From: Hirundichthys speculiger
Taxonomy: Eukaryota; Chordata; Actinopteri; Beloniformes; Exocoetidae
NCBI GenBank assembly: GCA_018398805.1
Contig: JAGFBZ010001895.1
Location: 1,237,001 to 1,301,000 of the forward strand
DNA length: 64,000 nt
Reading direction: 5' to 3'
The notes under the pieces are model-generated. The model had not been told where the DNA came from, did no database searches, and saw only the letters and a program-made list of their open reading frames with translations. Each line of letters opens with the position of its first letter. Position 1 is the first letter of the stretch. Below, in pieces: positions 25,663 through 38,384 of the stretch. Made by a program: the position numbers and the translations under genes.

Positions 25663-26739
25663 GGCTCTGCAGCCTGTGTCTTCTCTCCTGTGTCTTCCTC
25701 CAGTTATTCCAGCAGAAGTTGACAGGATCACCACTGGTCTCGTAGTCAGGATTGATCTGTTTCTTGTCGAATTGACAGGAACATAGCCTGGAATTTCTTG
25801 TGAGGCTCAGCTTGTCAATATTCTTCCTAATTTTGTCCTGACCCTCGTGACAAATTGGTGCCTTGCAAATCAGTGGGAGTTCACATGGTCGTTTCAAAAC
25901 CGGATGTTTACATGACATACAAACCCCTCAAAGGAAGCACTAATGACCAGTTTTGACCAGTGCTGCCACCCAGTGAATACCATTTCCGTGGTACTCGGGT
26001 TTCCCCTGTTGGAATAATAACAGTAATAAGTCTAATCCGCAAAACTGAATACACCTTTGAGCCTTTATTGACAATATTTTGTGTCTTGGCATACAACGTA
26101 CAATTTTGGGCTGTCACAAATAAAGTATGACTGTCATGAAACAGTTGTGGTGATGTAGCTCCATATCAGCGGTCCATCATGCTGAATTTGCACAAAATGA
26201 TTAGACTGATTACAAGACAACAGCCCACAAAAGAGAATGGAGTTGAGTTCAGTTCAAACCTTAAAGCAGCTATTATAAACAAAGTTTAAAGACATGGTCA
26301 AAAAGAGTATTTTCATTCTTTATCTCTTTAGTATTTTGACCAAAACCTTTCATAAAGACCTCAGAAAACTATGAGAGCCATGCCTTGGCTAACTAAAGAT
26401 GCACCCATTGAAACTTTGCTTCTTTCTGTCATTAATAATAATTATTTATTTTGCATTCACGCATAACATCATGGCTCATGCATTAATGAAGTGAGTGCTT
26501 CACACACTGATTATTTGACTGGATGACGCAGCCGGTTATTTCATTAGCGGATCGAGTCTCTGTGGGAGTTTAAACGTCTTGTTTGTGACGCATGGAGGCA
26601 TCCGGACCACCAGGAGGTGCTGCAGTCGTCAAATTCCCTCTGCGGCTGTGAACCTGTAGGTGTGAACGTGTGAATGCATGATTGAGTGCAGGAACTGCCT
26701 GGTCCGCAACAGGTGTCATCCGACCTGGAGACGAACTGG

Positions 26740-26830
26740 TGGGTTTAATACTGGGAGTAAGAGGTGGGGAGCGATCGGTGGAAGAGTATAAAGAACTTTG
26801 CGCGGCCAGATGTTAAAAGGTAACTGTTGA
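26740..26830 (+). promoter_or_regulatory. Promoter-like stretch upstream of mfsd6l
   Basis: GC-richer than its neighbours, with a TATA-like AGTATAAAGAAC at about 26785-26796 followed by CGCGGCC and a donor-like AAAAG|GTAACT at 26819-26820. This could be the start region of an mfsd6l 5' untranslated exon, but the spacing from TATA to the donor is very short and the assignment is speculative. Confidence 0.2.
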
Positions 26831-28305
26831 ACTTTGTTTCTGTCTGTTTTCCTCATCTGTGGACTTGCTGTGACGTGGACTACTGACATCCTGCAGGGAC
26901 AGGTGCATCCTACCTGACAGATGTCAGATCGTGTCTGCTTCTCCTTTATATTTTTACAAAATAATAAATAAACCCCTCTGAGTTTTCTGATGAAGGTGCG
27001 CATTTATTTAACCAGTGTATTTGCGACATGTACATGTTTGCCGGGTACGTAGTGCGTCTCTCCGTCAATCTACTTCTTATCTGTGCAAATGAGGGAATAT
27101 AAAACTAGATGCGTCTATCTAGGTTCGGTTCTTCTGTACATCACAGGGGGAGTATCTGGATAATAAACCACAGCATCAAACTATAAAGTAGCTAAATGAT
27201 TAAATAAAAAAGTAAATAAATAAGTAAATAAAAAATGTTAAAAAATCAATACCCCTTTTGAAATTGTATACTGTATTATATATTAACTTTATATTTCCAG
27301 TTGACAACATATAAGTTTTTCACCGTGTCATTATATGCTTAACAAAAATGAAGCTTTTTGAAAAAAAAAGGATGCACAATACTAAGTACCCACTTATGTT
27401 TCTGTAGGATTTAAAGGGATAAGTTAAAGTGGGGTGCTGCTAATTATCAGCCCTCCATGAACTGATCATCAGCAGGTCTCCCTCCGATCAAAGCAGATGT
27501 TTTGGCAGTTTGATGGTCTGGAGCATTGAAGTGTGTTAACACAATGCCTTTAGGGAAAGACACAAACAATGATTTGTAGAGAAGCATTTTTTTTAAAGAT
27601 TTTGTGGCTCTTGTTTTCTTTATTGTAGAGAGCTGAGAGACAGGAAAGTGTGGTAAAGAGAGGGGAGGGAGACACACAGCAAATGGTCACAAGCTGAAAC
27701 TGCTGCAGAACGATAGCCTCTGTATATCATTTCTTCAATTAAGATTTAATAATATTACTTATAGTTAATCATATTTGCTCGGGGTTCATGCTCTGGGTCT
27801 CTGAAAAGTGCCTACAGACAATTTGTACTGTAATAGACCCGATACAGAACAGAACAGAATAGAATATAGGGGCAAGTGAGCTTTCTGGAGCTTTCTGGTG
27901 TCCCAGGGAAGCAGTTTTGCACATCAATCTGGAAAATATTAAAAAACAAAAACAGTCTCCAAACAGTTTACTGTGGGCTCACAGGGGGGGGGGCTTCTCA
28001 CGTACCCGGTCGTACCCTAACAACACAATCAAATGTCTTCCAGCTGACGCTTGCGGGAAGGGTGAAAGTTTAAAATTCCTCAACTTGTGACAGAAGCAAC
28101 GCTGCCACCGCAACTGACAGAACCCATAATTCAGTTTGGCAAGGCGTGACATCACAATGTTGCGTCATACGTTTCTTGTGTTACTTCTTTTTTGCCCTTT
28201 TTTTGTTTTGTGATGAAAAAAGTTATAAGTTGTTGTTCATCTGAAGTTGGATTTGCCTTACGCTAACACCTACTGTCCTAAGATGATCTTTATTATTTTT
28301 TTTAC

Positions 28306-29448
28306 TAGGGCAGGGCAACGATTACAATTTTTAATCGTGATTAATCGCATTATTTCCCTGATTAATCATGATTAATCACATTGAATACGCAAAATCAAAT
28401 AATGAATTCAAAAGTAGTGTAAAATGCACTTTTATTTAAATGTTCTGCTGCCATATGAACTAAAGTGCCATAACATTTGTTGTTCAAACACTTTTAACAT
28501 CAGCCCTTGTCAGTAACACATATTTAATGTAAATCTCATCTTAAAAAATGTAAAATAAAATAAAGCTTATTGCCACTGGCAGGGCATTAATGTCATCCTG
28601 TTTTTATGAAAAATAAAAAAGATGTCTACACACAAAATCCAACAAAATGATTGTGGCTCAGCACAATCATAACATTAAAACAGGTAATTTCTGAGGTAAC
28701 AGCAGAAACTTTTAACGGGGAGTTCAACTTGTCAGTTGTTACAAATAACCTTGTTTCTGTTGAATCCTCCGTCTGGGAGAACTTTAAAATGAAAATGTCC
28801 ACGTTAAAGTTCAGTAACTTTACTAATCTGTGTATCATTCATTCTTTCCATTTTCAATTGTCAATCAAAAATAAAAAAAATAAAAAGTGACATTTTATTA
28901 CGCTTTTGGTTTTTTAATCTAACACAAAAAATGAAAAAAAAATGCCTGTTTTTTTATATTTCAATTTTAGACTTGGATCAAAAATACAAAATTATAAAAC
29001 AGGCCACAGAACTGAATTTGTTTTATAATCAAGGACTGGACTTTCTGTTGTCATTACACATCTGTGCCACTAGATGGAGCCGCTCTGAAGTAACCAGCTA
29101 GAGAACAGCAGGACAGTGAACACATGGAGCAGATCTGATGTAACATGGAGGAATGACGCAAAAGTTTTGTTGCAGTCCAGAATTTTTGTTTTTTCGACAG
29201 AATTGTTAATATTGCTACCTGAGTTGCTACCCGAACTGTAAAGTTCACGGATTTTTACCGTTCTCCATGTCTGTTTTAGCTTTTCCTTATGTTTACCTGC
29301 TAATTCTCTTCCAGTTCCGCAGCAGCCAGTAAGACTTTTCAAAACAAAAGCATGTGAGCAACATGCGTTAACGCGCGATAAAATAAATGTTGGCGTTAAT
29401 AAATTAATGAGTTAATGCGATAATGACGCATTAACTTGCTCCGCCCTA
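28306..29448. mobile_element. hAT-like element with 8-bp target duplication
   Basis: The octamer TTTTTTAC occurs at 28298-28305 and at 29449-29456, exactly bordering a 1,143-bp element. The left end is TAGGGCAGGGCAACGATTA. The reverse complement of the right end is TAGGGCGGAGCAAGTTAATG. Both ends are rich in TTAATCG/TTAATGCG motifs typical of a widespread fish repeat (GATTAATCGTGATTAAT at about 28330-28380). No transposase frame survives. A low-complexity duplication is slightly weaker evidence than the one at 4080-4906, but the exact placement against both ends supports it. Confidence 0.65.
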
Positions 29449-29683
29449 TTTTTTACACCAAGAAAAATACAGTGTACTAACATCTGTACAAGACTGTAAA
29501 GTCAAATGAATGTCTGTATCTAATTATCATTATCCTTCCTGTAATCTGTTGAACAGACTGAGCACTGTTGTGAATTAGATTTAATTTTCTATGCTGCCAG
29601 AATGTACTGACACTTTTCAAATGAAACCAAATTGAAACTACTGCTGTTCACTGAACTGCGTCCCGTCTCTCTGTGTCTCACAG

Positions 29684-31510
29684 TTTGAGTCCAACCAGCT
29701 GCTCCATGTGATTTCTCTCAGGAGAGACTAAGCCGCTCAGGAGGACGACCATGAGGAAACAGATTGACATCAAACGCGCCCTCGCGCTCGCCGGCACCTT
29801 CAGCTTCCTGTGCTCGTGCGCCAAAGCCAGCCTGCTCCCCTTCCTCACGCTGTACTTCCGAGAGCTGGGCCTGTCTCCTGCAAAGACGGGCATCGTCATG
29901 GGAACCAAACACTTCATAACACTGGTGTGGAGCCCCGCAGCCAGTCTGCTCTCCAAGCGCTACAACAAGAGACGAGCGGTGATGAACGGCTCTCTTGTGT
30001 TTTCAGCGGCGGCCGCTCTGCTCCTGCTGCTCCTCCCACCCGTAGATGTGCCCGCCGCTCGGAACGACACCTGTAAAACGTCAGATCCAAGTGCTGGCCC
30101 AACTCAAGGTCCGGGTGATAACTTTCTCATGAGCATAGTGCGAAACCTCAGACAACAGTAACTCATCCAAAAACTCTTTTCACATTTCCTAAACCCCTCA
30201 CTGGTACTGAACCTTCTCCTGTGATCGGGAGAATCTCTTCACTCAGTCCAAATGATACTGAAAAGTCCCATCCTGAGCTGTCACAAAACAATGCATCAGT
30301 GGTACCCAGCAGCACTTTAGGAGAATCAGAGATGAAGATGTCTGCCGTGCATCCTACCAAAACAGCTCTGCGGTGTCGTCGGTGAGACATAAGAGGTCTG
30401 AGGAGAAAGACAGGGGCAGTTTTGGGTTTCTGGGCAGCCTGAAAGAGATGGACATTCAGCACCAACTCTTTTTCTTGATACTGATCATGGTGTCGGTGTG
30501 GGAGTTGGCGTCAGCCCCTCTGGAGTGGACAGCAGACGATGGCTTGTATGAGTATTTGGACTTTGCGGATGCCTCGGACCGTCACAGCAGCAGCGAGGTG
30601 TGGGGTTTACTGGGAGCTGCGTGTGGGGTCGGTGGAACCGGGCTGCTGGTCAGCCAGCTGAGCTGTTTCATCGCCGCTCGCTCATCCAGAAGTGAAGCGC
30701 ATTTCTACTGCTACGCTTGCCTGACAGTTCTCGCCCTGCCTGCGGCCGTCTACCTCCCTCTTCACCTGAACAAAAAGCGGGACAGGGCCAACGGGCTCCT
30801 GAAAGCCATGCAGTTGGTGCACGGCTCCCCCCGCGCCCTGCTCTGCGCTTGCACCATCTTTCTAGTCGGGGTAGCAGTTTCATCTGTGGATAACTTCCTC
30901 CTTTGGCAGATGCAGGATCACGGGGGCAGTGAGCTGCACATGGGACTGTCTCTCGCCCTCGCTCTCCTCTCCCAGGCCACCTTCCCTCTCCTGGCTGGCA
31001 GAATTTCTAAACTCCTGAGCCCAGGGAGGGTGCTCGCAGTTGGGGCCGCCAGCCTCGGGTTGCAGTGCTTCTATTACTCCTTCCTGTGGGGAGCCTGGGC
31101 TGTCCCTGCCCGCACAGCTGCTGAGCTGCTTCAGCAGTGGAGCCCTCTGGTGGGCCGTGAAGATCCAGTGTGAGGATGTTGCTACGTCAGGGGCTGAGAA
31201 GAGTGTGAAGAGGGTGTACAGTTCTATCTCTCTGCACCTGGGAAGGGGACTGGGGAGTTTTGCTGGAGGGTTTGTGGTGCAGCGGTTCGGGCTGACGTGG
31301 CTGTTCAGGGGGGTGGCTGTGGGCCTGACGGCATGGTGTGTATGCCTGCCTCTGCTCCAGTGGAAAGCTCCTCGCCAGCGCAGGATTAACTACTCTCGTC
31401 TCTTGGCAGCTGATGCAAGTGAAGCCAGTGACTCTGAATCTGAGCAGGAGAGAGACTGGCTCGATAAAGCAATGGAAGATGACAAATACGGAAGGAGTAT
31501 AAGACACTGA
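29684..31510 (+). CDS. mfsd6l: Major facilitator superfamily domain containing 6-like, frame broken three times
   Basis: Multi-pass membrane protein of the major facilitator superfamily; substrate unknown. ATG at 29751, TGA at 31508-31510. An acceptor (GTGTCTCACAG) precedes 29684, so there is a 5' untranslated intron. The N-terminal half reads SLLPFLTLYFRELGLSP and GIVMGTKHFITLVWSP; the middle SAPLEWTADDGLYEYLDF; the end ALWWAV, GSFAGGFVVQRFGL and ERDWLDKAM. These match mammalian MFSD6L block by block. The frame changes between 30122 and 30161 and again between 30277 and 30385 (both as if one base were lost, inside the hydrophilic loop). It changes a third time at about 31101-31111 in a C run (as if one base were gained), inside a membrane segment. 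Allowing these three single-base events, the length is about 586 residues, the size I recall for human MFSD6L. Real pseudogenisation and assembly error are both possible. Confidence 0.88.
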
Positions 31511-32959
31511 AACTAACCAACTCCACACTGTCATGATAGAATTAACGAAGGAAATTATGTCCAGTGGATAGAGGAAGCACTTTTTCATAAAATCTAATTA
31601 TAAAATAATTCCTCTCAGTATGGAAACGGTGATCAAACCTGAATTCCCATCAGGTTTGCAGCATTTGTTAAGATATGCCACTCTTTATTATAACGTGGCA
31701 GAGACCAGGCCGGGATAATATAATTCCTACCCTGAGAAGTTTAATTACAGTCTGAGTATCGACTCTAAACACAAATCACTTATTCATCAGAAGGATTATG
31801 CGTGTCCGGTGTCTGGGCCTCCTGAGGCTTCCCTAGTGGACATTTGCATAAGCAGCCCTTGTTTTATTCTGCAAACATGACAGCAGGATTATGGGTGGGT
31901 AGACCAAACTCACAGCTCCACTATGCAAGTTCAGCAGCTCAGGCATGAAGACAATAGAAACACTGAAGCCTTGGAGGAATTGCAAACACAAAGACGTGTG
32001 CAGAAGGTTCAGGCCAAACTAGACTTGCATCCTGTTACGCCACACCCCAAACATGCTCGTACTGTTCTGCAGAAATCACCGCTGACTGAAGTTGGTTATT
32101 GTTACTGTCCCTGTCTCTGGACGCTAAATTGTGAACTAAAAAGCTGATTAAAGAGGCCAAATAAAAAATGCTCCCTCTTTGGTGTTTTAACTCCCAATAA
32201 GTTTAATGTTTCACAACTGTGTCACGAGTACATTAAAATAGCATCTGGGTTTGGGTTTTTTTTGTTTTGTTTTGTTTAGTGGTTTTTTTTTTTTTTTTAA
32301 GTTTGTCAAACAAGTATTTCAAAGCGAGTTTGTGTAAAGCCGACCTAGTTCCACATGAACCATGTCGAATCTCCTTCAGACGTGACGTCGAAGTCAGTCA
32401 GCATGTGATGGGAGTGTTGCCACACAGGTTTAGCAAGAGTTTTTATCTCCACAGGCAGATGTAAAGTGTAACAATGATTATTTTACACAGCATTACATTT
32501 AATATTCAGACAACTGTTTAAAATTGTATAACTTGAGTTGTGCTAAATGGAAATGATCCAGTATATAGCAATGACCAAGGCATTCTCAGTGTCTCCTTTC
32601 GCAGTTTGACCCTACAGTCCAAGTCCGAATGAGAATCTGGACTCAGTTTTGAACATAATGTTCCTCCACATGTTCGGGTTTGAGCGCACGTGTTACAGAC
32701 ACCATCACAAACATGCAACAGCCAAAAAAATAAATAAGGATCGTTAGAGAGGATTTGGCAAATCTTTTATGGGTGCAACCCACACACTTTAAAGGGAGGC
32801 AGTCTAAGGCATTGTTACAATGAAGACATAATCCACCAAACGCAAATGTCCTTATGTTTTTGTGGTTAGCTTTATGTGTGAATTTGTGCCCATGAAGTTC
32901 ATAAGGTTTGGCACCGATGTTGGACAAGAACATCTGGCTCACAATCTTCATTCCATTTA

Positions 32960-33600
32960 TCTCCATTCCACATTGAACTCATCAAACCAAATCTTTTTAG
33001 TCCTTATTTTGTGAACTGGGACACAGTTATGTTGGAATACAAAAGGTCCTTTTCACTGAGCTAATATCACAATGTTGGAACTATAGCACTGTCCAACATG
33101 TCTTTGAGGCATTAAGATTGTAATTCACTGGAAATAAGGGGCCTTCCCAGATCCTGAAAAACAGCTCCATACTTTTATCCCTCCCTCACCAAACTTGGAT
33201 AAAGTGTAGACAGTCAGATAAAGTTCTCCTGTTACTGGCTCCCAGCATCCACCAAACCCAGATTCGCTCACTGCCAAACAGAAGTGTGATTTGTCACTCC
33301 ACAGAACATGTTTCCACTGCACCACAGTGTCTGCGTTCTTTAGACCACCCCGTTCATATGTGAGGCTAGCGTGCAGCTGCTCAGCCATCAATATCCTTTC
33401 TATTATAATTCAGCTGCACAGTTTTTGTGTTCAGATTAATGCCAGTAAATTTTATATGGTCTTCTGCTTTGTGGCCGAGTTCCTGTTGTCTCTAAACGCT
33501 TCCACTTTCTAGTAATATCACTTACAGTTGACAGTGGAATATCCAGCAGGGGTGAAATTTGACTTTCATTACAGAGGTGGCATCCTACCACAGGATTCCG
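32960..33600 (-). mobile_element. Tc1-like transposase relic
   Basis: Minus-strand translation at 33125-33391 carries VLWSDKSHFCL, GGCWEPVTGELYL and FGEGGIKVWSCFSGSGK, which correspond to the Tc1 transposase segment around the catalytic W-S-D-E-S motif and VWGCFS. The flanking bases continue the match at low identity (TGACAGTGGAATAT near 33529 is the reverse complement of the helix-turn-helix coding region). No intact frame and no clear terminal repeats. Confidence 0.6.
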
Positions 33601-35744
33601 CTTGGTGTCACTGAGCTCTAAAGAACTTTGGTATATTATTATATATAAATATTTACAAATGGCGGCTGCAGGACTTGGTGCTTCAGAGGTCCAAAATGTA
33701 CCGTAAAAAATATACTAGGGAAGAATAGTGGACCTAGGTTCAGAAAAGTGGTTACATACAACAGGATGGTTTCATGCCAAGAAAGATCACTATAGATGAT
33801 TCACTTTGCACTCCCGTCGTTGTCACGTGTACTGTTTAATTGTTGTTTAAATGCCTCACTGGAAACCATTAAGTTACAGGTAAAATAAGATGTACAATTA
33901 TTTCCCACCGCACCGTGTTTGACCTGATAATTCTGATGGAGAGATAGATGGAAGCGCAACAGGGTGTTGCAGGAAATATTGTAAATCATATGACAGTGAG
34001 AATTCACTTTCAAATATCCGCCACGGGGTCACAGGCATCATCTGTTGAACAGAGGGTTCGCTGATTCCTCAAACTCAGTTGGTTGCACCCACAGATCAGC
34101 AGCTATCCCCTGGTAAAAGAAAAAATTATTTCATCAATGCGTAGATTCTACTTCCATGACAGCTCTACGGGGAGGTTTTTTATTTATTTATTTATTTTGT
34201 ACCACGTCAGATAAATTTATATGAAGCTAGAAAACCAATAAGGCTGACCAATCAAATGCCCACACGTCATTTGTTCAATGGCTAGCCATTGGCTCTGCTG
34301 TTGGCTGGCATAAGTGGTCATTACTGTTATGATTTTAGCAACTTAGCACTTAACATTATGTTGACTTCTGAACTGTGAATTAAACTCTAACAGATCATGG
34401 TCATATTTTAAAGAGAATGTATTTACTTGCGCTTGTCTGGAAAGGAACTTTGAAGGGAGGATCTTAGCTTAGCCATGCTAACTGTGGCAGTCATTTCATG
34501 TCGCCACTGAAATATAACAGACTGGAGGTCCTGCTACCGAGATGATTTACTGCAGGTCCCAGTACAGTTCCAACTGGAAGAGTCCTGAAATGATTTCTCT
34601 GAGCAACTCGGCTACTAGCTGGTGCACAGAGCTGTTGGCCGAGAGCTGGGAGTGCTTTCAGCCAAGTGGAGCAACAGCCCCATGTTGGACCAGTAGCGCA
34701 GCTTTGCTAACGAAACCCACGCTACTCATGGTAAATCCTTTCAGGACTCTTTGAAACGTAATGATGCAGGGTCCTGGATGGACGCTCCCTGGTGGAGCTC
34801 ATGGTGGACTGCACCTTTGGCTTCCAGAGGCACCATTGTGTTCAAGGACAGTTGTAAACAGTCTGTGAGTTCAACTGATTTAAAATATACAGTTTTAGGA
34901 ACTGATGTACCCTCTGTTCCATAGATGATACCTGTGGCCCCGTGACATGTTTTTGACAGTGATTTCTCACTTGTATCTTTGTATTCCTGATGACGAAACC
35001 TCAACCATAAAAATTGTACTTTGTACTCATAATCTTTTAAGGTTGTAATTATTTGAATTGTAATCTCACAGACAAAATACAAATTAAACATTTTATTTAT
35101 GATTTTGTCTGAGAATTATTTTTTTTCTTTTTTATTATTTATGTATGACTTTAGATGAATATACACAAATGCTTACTTGTACACCCACATTGTTTTTGTC
35201 ACCTGTCTTACTCCATACCCTTTGGCCCTGAATGAGTGCAGGCAGGGTGGAGAAGAGTGTCTGGAGTTATCTGTGATTGAGTAGTATCAGTGGGAATATA
35301 GGGAAAAGTTTACATAATAATGAGTCCAGCCCTTCTACATGGCTGGAGACAGCAGCACTGACCAAGACCAGGAAGCAGAGTTGATGTTCGGATTTATTTT
35401 GACATGAATGGATGGGATTATAAACACATACATCAGAGGTTAGAGTCAGGGTTGGAGGTTTTGGAGATCAAGTAAGAGAGTCTAGATCAAGATGAATACA
35501 GAGTAGAACAATGCTGTCTCTAGAGATGTCTGGCAGGAGAAAAGAGGAAGAACAAAGAGCAGGTTTCTGGATTCGGTGAAAGAGGATATGCAGTCGTTTT
35601 TTGTGGGAGAGGAAGTTGTAGATGACAGAATGAGATGGAAATGGGTGATCCACAATGACAACTCCTGAAAATAAAATCTAGAAGAGAAAGATACTCAATA
35701 TGCTGTATAAATAGATAAATATAAAACATTAGTGTGGTAAAATT

Positions 35745-35840
35745 CCATCCATCCATTTTCTATACCCGTTTAATCCTTGAAGGGTCACGGGGATCTGCTG
35801 GAGCCTATCCCAGCTGTCTACGGGCGAAAGGCAGGGGGTG
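35745..35840 (+). repeat. Dispersed repeat, CCATCCATTTTC...GGGTCACGGGGATCTGC family, copy 1
   Basis: It starts with CCATCCATCCATTTTCTAT and contains AGGGTCACGGGGATCTGCTG and CCCAGCTGTCTACGGGCG. A second copy lies at 50566-50710. The family is very common in fish genomes; its class is not clear to me. Confidence 0.6.
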
Positions 35841-36464
35841 GTAAAATTCATATTTTTTAAACAATATGAATGTGACGGCAGCCACAACACAGGCAGGCGA
35901 GGATGAAAAGCAATGAAGCACTCCTGATCCAGAGAAGAAGGAGGCACAGATGAACAGAAACCTGCAGTGCAGCAAAATGACGGTGAACAGGAGGTGATAA
36001 AAGACATATCTCAAATATGCATGCTCTACAGTGCTGAGGCTCCCCGACATGACCTCAGAAATGAGTCCTCTCCTCTGGACTTTGCTTTTTGTTCGTAACT
36101 GTTGAGGTCAGTTTTGGTTCTGGGACCAAGCTTTTTGACACCCTTCAAGGAGGGTGCCAAAATTTTCCTTTCCTTGGAAGGTGTCAAAATTGACAGCAAA
36201 TAACTAAATTTATTGATTTATGGAACAAAAGAAAACAGGTGGATTCAAGTGTAAAACTGGATGAAGAGAAACCTGAGAGGCAAACACCAATCAACACGAC
36301 GTCATGAATGATATGGTGACCAAGATGGAGAGAAGGTGATGAGATATTTTGTGGTCAACTTGTGTTTTATTATCATGATTAAAAAAAAAAAAAAAAAGTA
36401 TGTATAATAATAATGAACTGTTGACCTTTAAAATCCAAAACGAAAAAAATCAATCAGATTTAGA

Positions 36465-37440
36465 CCAGTATAGTCAGTTGAACGTGACTAAGACGAGGGA
36501 GATGGTGGTGGACTTCAGGAGTATGGCGCGAACAAGCCCCCACCTTCCCCTGTCAGCATCAGTGGGAGGGATATTGAGCTAGTGGACACATACAAGTACC
36601 TTGGTGTGACACTGGACAACAAATTGGACTGGTCTGCCAACACTGAGGTTGCCTACAAGAAGGTCCAGAGCCGACTCTACTTCCTGAGGAGGCTCAGGTC
36701 CTTCAATGTGTGCAACAAAATGCTGCAGATGTTTTATCGGTCTGTTGTGGCGAACGTCCTCTTCTTTGCTGTGGTGTCTTGGGGGGCAGGCATCAGGGCT
36801 AAGGACGCCAACAGACTGAATAAACTCATCAAAAAAGCTGAGTCTGCTGTTGGCTCTAAACTTGTCCCACTGGAGGAGGTGGTGAAAGAGAGGATGCTAG
36901 CAAAACTGCTGGCAATCCTTGACAACCTCTCTCATCCCCTCCACAAAATCCTGGACAAGTTGAAGAGCAGCTTCAGCGGCAGACTCCTTCAACCCCGCTG
37001 CTCAAAGGAACGACACAGGAGGTCGTTCCTTCCTAGTGCAATTAAAATCTATAACTCCTGGTTGTCAGGGAATAATCACTGCTGATTACTTCTGCCACTG
37101 CCTTCTGTTAATGCCGCATTATCACTTTATTACATTATTACAGTTTTATTATTACAGTTTTATTATTACTGGTTTTGCACACTGTTTTGTCTGTTTTGCA
37201 CACTGTTTTTGTCTACTTACTTTTTATTTAGTGTCTTGTTTTGCGCACTGTTTTTAGTCTATTTATTGTTCTGTTTCTGCACACTGTTTTTTGTCTATTT
37301 ATTGCCTATTTAATGTCTATTTAATGTCCTGTCTATTTATGTATATTTTTGTATCTGCTGCAACGAGCCAATTTCCCCTCGGGGATTATTAAAGTATTTT
37401 TAATTCAATTCAATTCAATTCAATTCAATTCAATTCAATA
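36465..37440 (+). mobile_element. Non-LTR retrotransposon, 3' half of reverse transcriptase ORF and tail
   Basis: Begins 5'-truncated at QLNVTKTREMVVDFRS (about 36474-36525), shifts frame, then continues open at 36582-37085 with MDTYKYLGVTLDNKLDW, SRLYFLRRLRSFNVC, VVANVLFFAVVSWG and SFLPSAIKIYNSWL. This is the thumb/C-terminal part of a jockey/CR1-type polymerase. The 3' untranslated region has TTTGCACACTGTTTT repeats and ends in GGGGATTATTAAAGTATTTT followed by an ATTCA pentamer array (about 37400-37440), a typical tail. It is the best preserved LINE in the window, but lacks the catalytic part. Confidence 0.78.
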
Positions 37441-38384
37441 TAGTCCGCTGTAGTGTCTCAGTTCATGTGAAGTTCTGTCTTTCATCTGCTCTACAGGTGC
37501 GTGATCAGTCTGTAATGGCTGAACACCAGAAAACTAACTCACCACAATCAATTCCCACACATGATTCCAGTGTTTATAAATCAAATGAAGTGGACGACTT
37601 ACACAGAAAATAAATTCCTCGTACCTGTGAGCCTTCGGACAAAGAAAGAATGCTGCAGTTTAATTCAGCACAGTTTTAGGACATAGACGCCAACACACAC
37701 AAGGGCATTACTCCAGGGATACCTGCTGTTAGACAAAGATAAGAAAGACAAATAAAGTAAATGACAGCGAGACATAGACATGGAGACAAAAGAACATAAA
37801 GTGAGGAAAAGATGCCCAGTGCATTATGGGAGGTTCCCCTGCTGGTTCAGCTACTTAAAATGAAATACAGGCTATGTGTTGTGACTGTTGCATGTGATGA
37901 GAATGAAAAGATGCACGATCCAGGGAAAGAAATGATGATGTAGAGGTGCAAGGAACTTTAGGATTAAATAGAGCCAAAGGGAAAGAAGTCAGGCAGAGAG
38001 AAGATAGAATGGCAGGTCTTTAGTTTCTCATAATGTCATTAGTTACTTTTCTTCCCATCACAACAAGGTTGAAAAACCTGAAGACTCTGTTCGAGAGGAT
38101 GCAGCCTTGGCTCTGCAGACTAAAGACCTCAAAACAGAGAAGATGTTTTCAAATGAAGAACAAGAAGAGTAGGTGACAGAAACTGAACAGGGGATACAAA
38201 ACTCCAGGTGCCTCTCTCTTTATCTGAATCAAGAAAAGGTGGCTGGTGATTTCATTAAACGAGTCTTTGTTCTGAGTGTAACGCTGTTCGCTTCTCTTCT
38301 TATTTTTTGCTCATTTTCAACACATTGATGAGAAAAACCAGACCAGGAGCTGATGTGCTGTTTCAATGCTTAATCAAAATGCTC

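Larger units (their letters stand above)
22978..29683. other. pik3r5-mfsd6l intergenic region
   Basis: No exon recognised over 6.7 kb. In human the PIK3R6 gene occupies this interval; I saw no frame resembling it (no WYQSNV-like, YYIRMG-like or SLDKDDQRTF-like block). Contents: a Tc1-type MITE at 24090-24270, a short tandem array at 25627-25662, a low-AT stretch at 26570-26820 with a TATAAAG at 26787, and an hAT-like element at 28306-29448. The mfsd6l 5' untranslated exon must lie somewhere here because the coding exon has an acceptor just upstream of its ATG. Confidence 0.55.

Noticed and set aside
25655..25918. 87-codon minus-strand open frame in the pik3r5-mfsd6l gap, tested as a pik3r6 exon
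   Set aside because: No block resembles PIK3R6, and it lacks consistent splice borders.
31040..31104. Possible separate gene start in the second frame of mfsd6l's 3' part
   Set aside because: This frame only becomes protein-like after about 31105, where it continues the mfsd6l sequence; the earlier part is a shadow of the other frame.
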